From: Streptomyces rubradiris | GTDB taxonomy: Bacteria; Actinomycetota; Actinomycetes; Streptomycetales; Streptomycetaceae | Reading direction: 5' to 3' | Length of the DNA stretch: 26,616 nt | Assembly (NCBI RefSeq): GCF_016860525.1 | Contig: NZ_BNEA01000006.1 | Span: 1 to 26,616, forward strand | Shown here: in pieces, positions 17,701-26,568 of the stretch | Numbering within the stretch: position 1 is the first letter of the stretch | Layout: each line of letters starts with the position of its first letter | Notes under the pieces: generated by a model | Databases searched by the model: none | Told to the model about the DNA's origin: nothing | Seen by the model: only the letters and a program-made list of their open reading frames with translations | Position numbers and translations under genes: made by a program

Positions 17701-20700
17701 ACTCCGTCGAGGGCCACGGCACCGGGACCACGCTCGGCGACCCGATCGAGGCGCAGGCGCTGCTGGAGACCTACGGCCGGGACCGGCCGGCCGACCGACC
17801 GCTCTGGCTCGGGTCGGTGAAGTCGAACATCGGCCACACCCAGGCCGCGGCCGGCGTCGCGGGCGTGATCAAGATGGTCATGGCGATGCGGCACGGCGTC
17901 CTGCCGAGGACGCTGCACGTCGACCGGCCGTCGACCCACGTGGACTGGTCGGCGGGCGCGGTCCGGCTGCTCACCGAACGCCGCGACTGGCCTCGTGCCG
18001 GACAGCCGCGCCGGGCTGGTGTGTCGTCGTTCGGTATCGGCGGGACCAATGCTCACGTCATCCTGGAAGAGGCCGGTGAGGAGAGCGCCGAGCATGACGC
18101 CGACGAGATGATGACCGGGGATCCCGCCCTGGACCGGCCCTCGGACGAGGGCTGCGTGCCGGTTCCGGTCTCCGGTCGCACCCCCGCCGCGCTGCGGGCC
18201 CAGGCCGGCCGGCTGGCGGACTTCGTGGCATCGCGGCCGGAGCTGGAGCCTGCCGACATCGCCCTCGCGCTGGCCACCGGCCGGGCGCAGCTCGACCGGC
18301 GGGCGGTCCTGGTGGTGCGGCATCGTGACGAGTTGGTCGGCGATCTGCGCGGTCTGGCCAAGGGTGCCGCTCCGGCCATCGGCGGCGCCCCGGTCGACGG
18401 CAAGCTGGCCTTCCTGTTCACCGGACAGGGCAGCCAGTGGCCCGGCATGGGCCGGGAACTCGCGGCCAGGTTCCCGGTCTTCGCCGAGGCGTTCACCGAC
18501 GCCTGCCGCGCCGTCGAGACCCACTGGGCCGGTCATGCCACGGCGCCGCTGTCCGACGTCGTCTTCGCCGCCCCGGGCGCGCAGGACGGCCGGCTGATCG
18601 ATCAGACGATCTACACCCAGGCCGGCCTGTTCGCTCTGGAAACCGCCCTGTATCGGCTCTACGAGTCATGGGGACTGCGCCCGGACCTGGTCGTCGGCCA
18701 CTCCATCGGAGAGATCACCGCCGCGCACGTCAGCGGGGTGCTCGACCTGGCCGACGCGGGAAAGCTGGTCGCCACGCGGGCCCGGCTGATGCAGGCGCTA
18801 CCGGCCGGCGGAGCCATGGTCGCTGTCCAGGCGAGCGAGGCCGAAGTGGCACCGGAACTGGTGGAGGCACCCGACGTCGTCCACGTCGCGGCGGTCAACA
18901 GCGCCCGGTCGCTGGTGCTGTCCGGTGCCGAGGCAGCCGTGCTGTGGGTGGCGGGCGAGCTCGCCCGCTTCGGCCACAAGACCCGCCGGCTGCCGGTGAG
19001 TCATGCCTTCCACTCACCGTTGATGCGACCGATGCTCGCCGAGTTCCGGGAGGTCGCCGAGTCGCTGACCTACCGGCCGGGCCGGGTGCCCGTCGTGTCC
19101 ACGGTCACCGGCCGGCCGGACACCGGACAGCGATTGGCCACCGCCGACTACTGGGTCGAGCAGGTGCAGGCCACGGTCCGGTTCGGGGATGCGGTCAGAT
19201 CGCTGCGCGATCAGGGCGTGACGACCTTCCTGGAGCTCGGGCCGGGGGGTGCGCTCACCACGATGGCGTCGGAGAGCCTGGAGTTGTCGGCGGCGTCCTG
19301 CATCGCGACGCTGCGCGCGGACGGCGCAGAAGTCGCCGACGTGATGGCGGCCCTGGGCGAACTGCACGTCCGCGGCGTGGCCCTGGACTGGCCCGCGGTC
19401 GTCGGCCGGCCGGCCGGATCCGCCTCGGCCCTGGCCACCGAACTGCCCACCTACGCGTTCCAGAGCCGGCGGTACTGGCTCGACCAGGCGGCGCTCGGGG
19501 ACGCGGTCCCCGCGGCCGAGGCCGGGCCGGCCGACGGCCGGGAGGACGTTCAGGAGAGCGTCGCCGCCCGGTTGGCGAACCGGTCCCGGAACGAACGCCG
19601 GCGGGCCGCGCTCGAGGTGGTCCGGGAGTCGGTGGCGGTCGTGCTGGGCTATCAGCCGGCCGATCTCGACGCGATGGACGACGACCAGTCGTTCAGGAGC
19701 CTGGGCTTCGATTCGCTGGGCGGAGTACGGCTGCGTAACCGGCTGCGTGACCTCACGGGCGTCGACCTGCCCGTGACGGCGGTCTTCGACCACCCGACGC
19801 CGAAGGTCCTCGCGGCGCACGTGGCCGACGAGGGTGGCGGGCGAGGTGGCCGAGGTGACCGATCGGGCTCCGGTGTCCCCGGCCGACCCCGACGAGCCCA
19901 TCGCGATCATCGGCATGGGCGTGCGGCTGCCCGGCGGCGTGGAGAGCCCGGACGACCTGTGGCGCCTGGTCATCGAGCGACGCGACGCGATCTCCGGCTT
20001 CCCCACCGACCGGGGCTGGGACACCGACGGGCTCTACCACCCGGATCCCGCGCACCCCGGGACCACCTACACCCGATCGGGCGGCTTCCTCTACGACGCC
20101 GCCCAGTTCGACCCTGGGCTGTTCGGGATCTCCCCGCGCGAGGCACTGGCCATGGACCCGCAGCAACGGCTGCTCCTGGAGGCGTCCTGGGAGGCCATGG
20201 AGCGGGCCGGCATCGACCCGCTGTCCGCCGGGGCGAAGAGATCGGTGTGTTCACCGGGATCGTGCACCACGACTACGCGACCAGGCTGAACCGGATTCCC
20301 GAGGAGGTCCGTGGATACGTCATGACCGGCACGTCGCCGAGCGTCGCCTCGGGCCGGATCGCGTACGTCTTCGGCTTCGAGGGGCCGGCGGTGACCCTGG
20401 ACACCGCGTGCTCGTCCTCGCTGGTCGCCATCCACCAGGCCGCGCAGGCCCTCCGGCACGGCGAGTGCACGATGGCGCTGGCGGGCGGGGCCACGGTGAT
20501 GGCCAGCCCGGAGGCGTTCGTCGAGTTCTCCAGCCAGCGCGGGCTCTCCGCCGACGGCCGGTGCAAGACGTTCTCGTCCACCGCGGACGGCACCGGCTGG
20601 TCCGAGGGCGCCGGCGTCGTGCTTCTGGAGCGGCTCTCGGTGGCCCGGCAGCGCGGTCACCGTGTGCTGGCCACGATTCGCGGGTCGGCGGTCAACTCCG

Positions 20701-23700
20701 ACGGTGTGTCCAACGGGCTGACCGCGCCGAACGGGGCGGCCCAGCAAAGGGTGATCCGGCGGGCACTCGCCTCGGCCGGCATAGGTCCCGCCGACGTCGA
20801 CGCGGTGGAGGCCCACGGGACCGGCACGGTGCTCGGCGACCCGATCGAGGCGGGGCACTGCTTGCCACGTACGGGGAGGCCCGGGATGCAGGGCAGCCGC
20901 TGTGGCTCGGGTCCTTGAAATCCAACATCGGGCACACCCAGGCGGCCGCCGGTGTGGCCGGCGTGATCAAGATGGTCGAGGCGCTGCGGCACCGTGTGCT
21001 GCCGCCGACCATCCATGTCGAGGAACCGACCGGACAGGTGGACTGGTCGGCAGGCACCCTCGCCCTGCTGACCGAGCCGCGGGAGTGGCCGCGGACCGGC
21101 CGGCCCCGGCGGGCCGGCGTCTCCGCGTTCGGTGCCAGCGGAACCAACGCGCACCTGATCCTCGAGCAGGCCCCGGCCCGAGGAGGCCGCGACCGCCCCC
21201 TCCGAGGACCCGGAGCCGTTGAAGGCGCTCGCGACGAACATCGTGCCGCTGGTGGTGTCCGCCAAGAGCGCCCGGTCACTCGGCGCGCAGGCCACCCGGC
21301 TGCGAATGTTTCTGGACAGCCCCCGCTCAGAGCGGCGAACCGACGCTGCCGGCGGTGGCGGACGCGCTGGTGCGTGGCCGGGCGACGCTGCCGGAGCGAG
21401 CGGTCGTGCTGGCCGGCTCGCGGGACGAGGCGCTGGACCGGCCTCGCCGCGCTCGCCCGCGGCGAGGTGACGCCCAACCTGACCACGGGCAGCGTGACCG
21501 GCTCCGGAGCACCCGGCCGACTGGTTCTCGTCTTCCCGGGCCAGGGAGCGCAATGGGCGGGCATGGGGCGCACGCTGCTGGAGGGTTCCGCGGTCTTCCG
21601 GGCACGGATCGACGAGTGCGCGCGGGCACTGCGACCCTGGGTGGACTGGTCGCTGACCGATGTCCTGCGCGGCGAGGCGGACGAACAGACCCTCGGCCGC
21701 GTGGACGTCGTCCAGCCGGCGAGTTTCGCGATGATGGTCGGCCTGGCCGCGCTCTGGGAGTCGCTGGGCGTGCGGCCCGACGCGGTGGTGGGCCATTCCC
21801 AGGGGGAGATCGCGGCGGCGTGCGTCGCCGGTGTCCTGTCGCTGGCCGACGCCGCCCGCATCGTCGCGGTGCGCAGCCAGGCGATCGCGACCACACTGTC
21901 CGGCCGGGGCGGCATGGCGTCGGTGATGCTCGGCGCGGACGAGGCCAACGACCGGCTGGCGGCCTGGGCCGGCCGGCTCGAGGTGGCCGTGGTGAACATG
22001 CCCGTCCTCGGTGGTCGTCGCCGGTGACGAGGAGTCGTTGGCGGAGGCACTGGAGTCCTTGACACCGGGACGGCGTACGGACCCGCCCGGTGCCGGTGGA
22101 CTACGCCTCGCACACCCACCACGTCGAACGCATCAGGGACGTCCTGGAGACGGCGCTGAGCGGGATCGACACCCGGCCTCCGCGCATACCGTCTACTCGA
22201 CGGTGACCGGTGGCTGGGTCGATGACGGCCATTGCCTCGACGCGGACTACTTGGTACCAGAACCTGCGGCGGGCCAGTCGGCTTCGGCCCGGCCGTGGCG
22301 AGTCTGCTGACCGAGGGCTTCGGAGTGTTCCTGGACAGTCAGCGGGCATCCGGTCCTGGTGCAGCCGATTGACCGACGTCATCGACGACCCGGACGGCCC
22401 GCTGCGCGGCGCCGGGCGACCGATCGTCTCCGGCAACCTGCGCCCGGGGCGCCGACGGTCCCGGCATCCTTCCTCGCCGCGGGCCGCGCGGCTCTTCGCC
22501 GGCGGTGTGCCGCTCGACTGGAGCGCGACACTGCCGGCGCAACCGTCCGGCACACGGTCGAGTTGCCCCACCTACGCCTTCGACCGCCAGCACTTCTGGC
22601 TGGGCCGAAGCCGCCCGCGGACAACGACCAACCGGCCGGCCGGGCGACGGATGCCGGCTTCTGGAACGCCATCGACGACGCCGATCCGGCGGCTTCTGGC
22701 CACCATGCTCAAACTGTCCGCACAACAGAGCCAGGCCCTGGACGCGGTACTGCCGGCCCTCGCCGACTGGCGGCAAGGCACGCGAGAACTGGTCGGTCTC
22801 GGAGCGACTCCGGTACGCGATCGGCGGGCCTCGCCCCCGCGCGAGGCCCTGGGCCGTGCCCGCCGGCCGCTGGCTCGTCATCACGCCGGAGACCGCGGAC
22901 GTCTTGCGCGACGGTCTGCTCGACCAGCTGCGGGCCAACGGCCTCGACGTCGTGCCCTGCGCGGTGGAAACCGGCCTGTCCAGGGACGAACTCGCCCGCA
23001 GGCTGGGCGGTTTCCTCACCGACGACGGGATCGCCGGCATCCTGTCCCTGCTCGCGCTCCCGGACCGGATGGAGAGCCACCGGCCGGATGCCGCGGCGCT
23101 CACCACCTCCACCCTGACCCTGATCCAGGCGCTCGCCGCGGCCGGTGCCACCGCGCCCCTGTGGTGCCTGACCCAGGGCGCGGTCAGCGTCGGTGTCCGC
23201 GACGCCGTCGCCGGGCCGGCCCACGTGGCCCAGGCGGCGGTGTGGGGACTCGGCCGGGCGGCCGCGCTCGAACGCCTGAACCAGTGGGGCGGTTTGATCG
23301 ATCTGCCCGCCGAACCGGACGGCCGTGCCGTCCGGCACCTGCTCGGCGTGCTGACCGGCGTGTCCGGTGAGGACCAGGTGGCGATCCGACGGACCGGCGT
23401 CCATGTCCGGCGCCTGCGGCGTGCCCCCCATCCGGCCGGGACCGGGGGCGAACGGCAGTGGCGGCCGCACGGGACGGTCCTGGTCACCGGCGGTGCGGAG
23501 GGCCTCGGACGCTACGCCTCGCTGTGGCTGGCGCGGGCAGGCGCCGAGCGATTGGTGGTCACGACCAGCGGGCGCGAGCCCGGCGAGCGGGTCGAGTCAC
23601 TGCGCGACGAGGTGGCGAAGCTGGACAAGGGCACCGTCGTCGAGTCGTGCGCGGACGCCGACCGGGACGCGCTCGCCGGCCTGGTCCACGCTCCGGGCCG

Positions 23701-24778
23701 CCCGTTGACCGCGGTCGTCCACGCCGCCGACCTGTCCCTGACCAGCTTGATCGACGAGACCGGTGACGCGGAGGTCACGGAGGTCTTCCGGGCCAAGGTG
23801 AACACCGCGGTCTGGCTCAGCGAGCTGACGGCGGACCTTCCGCTCGACGCGTTCATCGTCTTCTCCTCGATCGCCGGCATCTGGGGCGGTGGCGGTCAAG
23901 CCGCCTACGGCGCGGCGAACGCGGTCCTCGACGCGCTGGTGCGGCGTCTGCGGGCGGACGGCGTCCCGGCGCAGGCGATCGCCTGGGGTGCGCTGACCGC
24001 GGGCGGCGCGGGAATGGACGAGGAGACGCTGGCCCAGCTCCGGCGGCGCGGCGTCATCCCGATGACACCCGACACGGCGACAGCCGCGCTGGACCAGGCG
24101 GTCCAGGCCGCCACGGAATCGGTGGTCATCGCCGACATGGACTGGAGCGCCTTCATCGTGCCGTTCACGTCGGCCCGCACCAGCCCGCTCTTCGACGACC
24201 TGCCGGAGGCCGCGGCGGCGATCGAGGCGGCACAGCCCTCCGACGACTTTGCCGAGAGCGCGTCGTCGCTGATGACGTCGCTGCGCGCGGTCGGGGCCGA
24301 ACAGGACCGGATCCTGCTCCGGCTGGTGCGCAGCCAGGCGTCCATGGTCCTCGGTCACGGTGGTGCCGACGGGATCGGCGCGGCCCAGGCGTTCCAGGAG
24401 GCCGGTTTCGACTCGCTGGCGGCCGTCAACTTCCGCAACAGCCTGATCACCGCCACCGGGCTGAGGCTGCCGGCCACACTGATCTTCGACTGTCCGACCC
24501 CGCAGGCGGTGGTCGCATACCTGCGCTCGGAACTGCTCGAGGCCGAGGACGACGCGGATGTCCGCGAGGAGGACGTACGGCGGATCCTGGCCTCGGTGCC
24601 CTACCAGCGCCTCAAGGAGGCCGGTGTCCTGGAGACGCTGCTCGGCCTGGCCGACGCCGAGGCGGGCGGGGCCAGGGCATCGGACGAGGGCCCCGGGCCG
24701 GAGGCGGCCGCCGACGAGCTCATCGACATCATGGACGTCGACAGTCTGATCAAGCGGGCGCTCGGCTCCGGCAGCTGA
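8740..24778 (+). CDS. rifA: RifA-like AHBA-loading type I polyketide synthase, loading module plus modules 1-3
   Basis: A giant modular PKS of about 5,300 residues once frame breaks are ignored. It activates AHBA on its loading module and extends it three times, giving an enzyme-bound tetraketide that the C-terminal docking region would hand to another PKS protein. Domain order: A, degenerate KR, ACP; KS-AT-DH-KR-ACP; KS-AT-ACP; KS-AT-KR-ACP; docking. This is the layout of RifA as I recall it. I prefer the GTG start at 8740 ([16 protein letters not shown] aligns with the RifA start); an ATG at 8728 is in frame but has GAGAGG touching it. The frame breaks at about 8889, repeatedly in 9515-11300, and at 12001, 15959, 19838, 20240, 20850, 21190-21450 and repeatedly in 22000-22800. 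Protein homology continues across every break. The gene is divergent from the acetyltransferase operon and convergent with the P450. Confidence 0.93.
11723..16740 (+). other. PKS module 1: KS-AT(methylmalonyl)-DH(inactive)-KR-ACP
   Basis: KS (11723 to about 12990) has its Cys at 12238-12240 in [15 protein letters not shown] and KSNVGHT, all intact. AT (about 13315-14210) has GHSQGE, RVDVIQ and YASH, the set for methylmalonyl-CoA. The DH-like region (about 14400-15110) keeps HPALLDAA but replaces the LADHAVxGxxxxPG stretch with [13 protein letters not shown], so the catalytic His is gone; it should not dehydrate. KR (about 15140-16400) has TGGTGTLA, the LDD loop in AGVLDDAV (B-type stereochemistry), catalytic Lys, Ser (YSSAAG) and Tyr (GNYTAAN), so it should be active. 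ACP Ser is at 16599 in [10 protein letters not shown]. One base is missing near 12001 and one at 15959/15960. Confidence 0.9.
16798..19830 (+). other. PKS module 2: KS-AT(malonyl)-ACP, no reduction
   Basis: KS (16798 to about 18070) has its Cys at 17310-17312 in [15 protein letters not shown] and KSNIGHT intact. AT (about 18409-19330) has GHSIGE and HAFH, the pair for malonyl-CoA. After AT the linker [12 protein letters not shown] goes almost directly to the ACP (Ser codon at 19713, [14 protein letters not shown]), leaving no space for a KR, so the beta-keto group is kept. This module lies in one uninterrupted frame, the cleanest part of the gene. Confidence 0.92.
19890..24560 (+). other. PKS module 3: KS-AT(methylmalonyl)-KR-ACP
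   Basis: KS (about 19890-21165) has its Cys at 20409-20411, EAHGTGT and KSNIGHT; single bases are missing near 20240 (in a G run) and 20850. AT (about 21520-22400) has GHSQGE, RVDVVQ and, in another frame, DYASH, for methylmalonyl-CoA. KR (about 22650-24200) keeps Lys (AKVNTAVWL), Ser (FSSIAG) and Tyr (AAYGAAN) with the Trp of A-type enzymes (GIWG) and no LDD loop, but its cofactor loop is TGGAEGLG, breaking the GxGxxG of PKS reductases. I recall that the KR of RifA module 3 is regarded as non-functional, so activity here is doubtful. ACP Ser is at 24413 in [14 protein letters not shown]. Confidence 0.88.
24560..24778 (+). other. PKS C-terminal docking region
   Basis: After the last ACP come the helix [19 protein letters not shown], a flexible acidic linker and [14 protein letters not shown] just before the stop. 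This matches the C-terminal docking element of modular PKS subunits, which binds the N-terminal coiled coil of the next protein. No thioesterase is present. It implies that chain extension continues on a PKS not in this window. Confidence 0.8.
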
Positions 24779-24799
24779 TCGCCGGAGCCGAGCTGGACG

Positions 24800-24836
24800 G
24801 TGGCGCCGGGGCCGGCCGGAAACCGGCCGGCGCCAC
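24800..24836 (+). terminator. GC hairpin after the PKS gene
   Basis: The right arm ccggccggcgccac (ending 24836) is complementary to the left arm starting gtggcgccgg at 24800, with a small bulge and an aaa loop, giving a stem of about 14 pairs 21 bases past the PKS stop. No T run follows. The same bases would encode the C-terminal end of the MbtH-like remnant on the other strand. Confidence 0.6.
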
Positions 24837-25027
24837 TGCCTGATGAGGACCAGGCACGCCTGCCGCGTGCCGGGGCCGGCGGCCACGCCCCGGCCTGGGG
24901 GCACATCGGCGAAGCCGGGCCGGAGCGAGAACTGGCCCTCGCCGTTGCAGAGCACGGGATATTCGCCGGACACCACCTCGAACGGATCGGCCGTGACGGT
25001 CTTCTCCGTCACAAGGCCATGGTTCAC
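24824..25027 (-). pseudogene. MbtH-like protein remnant
   Basis: The reading frame on the minus strand gives TADPFEVVSGEYPVLCNGEG, then QFSLRPGFADVPPGRG and RQACLVLIRQW. This follows the MbtH family pattern (NPF..., N-x-E-x-Q-x-S-L-W-P, FADVPxGW, CLxYI, W) in order and spacing. MbtH proteins are about 70-residue partners of NRPS adenylation domains. Both signature tryptophans are Arg here (CGG codons), in SLRP and PPGR; these are the residues that pack against the adenylation domain. The ending WTDxRP is degenerate and no stop follows in frame. Start codon could be GTG 25027 or GTG 25012; neither has a clear ribosome binding site. It lies beyond the P450 terminator and its end overlaps the PKS hairpin. 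I call it a decayed or sequencing-damaged mbtH. Confidence 0.7.
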
Positions 25028-25077
25028 CCCACGCTGAAAGGGCGCCCGTCCGCGGGCTGTGGGGGCCGCTGAACGAG

Positions 25078-25128
25078 AAAAAGGCCCAGCAGGTGGGCAG
25101 CACACTTCGGCTGCTCCACCGCTGGGCC
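25078..25128 (-). terminator. Intrinsic terminator of the P450 gene
   Basis: ggcccagc...gcagc (25083-25101) pairs with gctgc...gctgggcc (25110-25128), about 19 positions with two or three mismatches. On the minus strand the stem is followed by TTTTT (25082-25078). It lies 15 bases past the P450 stop and is the best rho-independent terminator in the window. Confidence 0.88.
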
Positions 25129-25142
25129 CGTGCTTCGGTCCG

Positions 25143-26345
25143 TCAGCCCTTGCGGACCTCGATGGGCAGCTGGTTGACGCCGATCATCGCCCAGGGGTTG
25201 CGCAGGTTGACCGGTAGGTCGTCGCGTACGCGGATGTCGCTGTACCGCTCCATCAGAAGGCGCAGGGCGATCCCCACCTCGAGCCGCGCCAGCGGCGCGC
25301 CGAGGCAGAAGTGCATGCCCTTGCCGAACGTCAGGTGCGGGTTGGGGGCCCGGTGGATGTCGAACCGGTCCGGGTCGGCGAAGACGCGGTCATCGCGGTT
25401 CGCGGTGGTCAGCCACGCCAGGACGAAGGCGCCGGCCGGGATCTTCTGCCCGCCGATCTCGACGTCCTTCGTCGCCTGCCGCCCGAGACGGGGGAACGGA
25501 GGCCGGTAGCGCATCGACTCCTCGACCGCGGCCGGAATCAGCGCGGGATCGGCCCGCAGCTGCGTCCACACCTCGGGGTTCTCGTGCAACGCGAGAACCG
25601 TGTTGCCCAGGGTGGAGGTCGCGGTGACGTGGCCGGCGAGCAGCAGCAGGCCGAGGAAGCCGACGGTCTCCTCGTCGTCCAGCCGCACACCGTCGACCTC
25701 GACCTCCAGAAGCTTGCTGGTGAGGTCGTCGCCCGGGTTCTTGCGGCGGCGGCGGACGAACTCCAGCAGGTGGGTGTTCAACTCGCGCAGCAGCGGCGCG
25801 ACATTGTTCACCGCGCTCTCCCCGAGGGAATCCAGCGACTGTTCCGGATCGACGTTGTGCACCTCGAAGAAGGTGTCGGACAGCCGCCGGACGAACGCGC
25901 GGTCGCTGACCGGGATGCCGAGCATCTCGGCGATGACGATGAACGGCAGCGGGTAGCCCAGCTGCTCGATCAGGTCCCACTGGTCGCCGCCGGCGTCCGC
26001 GTCGTCGAGCAGCTGCAAGGTCACCTCGGTGATCCGGGGTTCAAGTCCGGCGATCATCTTCGGGGTGAACGCGCGGCTGACCAGGCCGCGCAGCCGCCGG
26101 TGCACCGGATCGTCCGCCCCGAAGTTGCCCTTCTTGAACAGATCGAAGTCTTCCTGCTTGGGAGCCAGCGGGGCGACGTCGGACGAGAAGGCCGCCGAGT
26201 CGGTCAGCACCTGCAGGACGTCGTGGTAATCGAGTACGTGCCACGCCTTGATCTTGTCGTCGAAGTGCACGGCTCCGCGCTCGCGCAGCCCGTCGAGATA
26301 GGCGAGAAAGTTGGACAGTATCCGTTCGGATTGTTTCACGCTCAT
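25143..26345 (-). CDS. Cytochrome P450 monooxygenase
   Basis: A 400-residue class I bacterial P450 that would hydroxylate or otherwise oxidise a small molecule, probably the ansamycin or an intermediate, with electrons from a ferredoxin not encoded here. The heme loop is FGKGMHFCLG with the ligand Cys347; the K-helix pair is E276 and R279 (EESMR); the region ANRDDRVFADPDRF is typical. The I-helix reads AGHVTAT at 237-243, with Val where most P450s have an acidic residue before Thr. The ATG at 26345 has GTGAG four bases upstream; an open frame to 26423 is not needed. It is convergent with the PKS and divergent from the fgd-like gene. The exact CYP family and position of oxidation cannot be read from the sequence. 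Confidence 0.95.
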   Translation of the reverse strand: MSVKQSERILSNFLAYLDGLRERGAVHFDDKIKAWHVLDYHDVLQVLTDSAAFSSDVAPLAPKQEDFDLFKKGNFGADDPVHRRLRGLVSRAFTPKMIAGLEPRITEVTLQLLDDADAGGDQWDLIEQLGYPLPFIVIAEMLGIPVSDRAFVRRLSDTFFEVHNVDPEQSLDSLGESAVNNVAPLLRELNTHLLEFVRRRRKNPGDDLTSKLLEVEVDGVRLDDEETVGFLGLLLLAGHVTATSTLGNTVLALHENPEVWTQLRADPALIPAAVEESMRYRPPFPRLGRQATKDVEIGGQKIPAGAFVLAWLTTANRDDRVFADPDRFDIHRAPNPHLTFGKGMHFCLGAPLARLEVGIALRLLMERYSDIRVRDDLPVNLRNPWAMIGVNQLPIEVRKG

Positions 26346-26492
26346 GAAACTCACTTCTCTCGTACGGCCCGATTCCGCGCTACTCGCCAGCCACCGTAGA
26401 ACCGGACCGAACCGGCCGGACATCCCTCACCTTGCTAAGCGTCTCAACAGCCGCCTTGCACGGACTCGTTGGACGCTCATGCCGAACCCGCT

Positions 26493-26511
26493 GGTGCGGC
26501 GTGTTCGCACC
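26493..26511. promoter_or_regulatory. Inverted repeat in the P450/fgd divergent region
   Basis: ggtgcg (26493-26498) and cgcacc (26506-26511) form a perfect 6-base dyad around a 7-base centre, in the 223-base region between two divergent genes. It may be a repressor site; nothing else supports it. Confidence 0.25.
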
Positions 26512-26555
26512 GCCAACCGTCAGGCCGGGGGATGGGGATCGCTTCCGGCGCGGCC

Positions 26556-26562
26556 TATTAAT
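26556..26562 (+). promoter_or_regulatory. Possible -10 element of the fgd-like gene
   Basis: TATTAAT stands out in GC-rich DNA and ends six bases before the ATG at 26569. At that distance transcription would start at or next to the ATG, giving a leaderless or nearly leaderless mRNA, which is common in actinobacteria. No clear -35 is visible. Confidence 0.35.
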
Positions 26563-26568
26563 GGGGGC

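Noticed and set aside
23597..24800. Continuation of the minus-strand frame past the MbtH-like segment into the PKS
   Set aside because: This part is antisense to KR3, ACP3 and the docking region and shows no domain; only the first part, right of about 24824, resembles a protein family.
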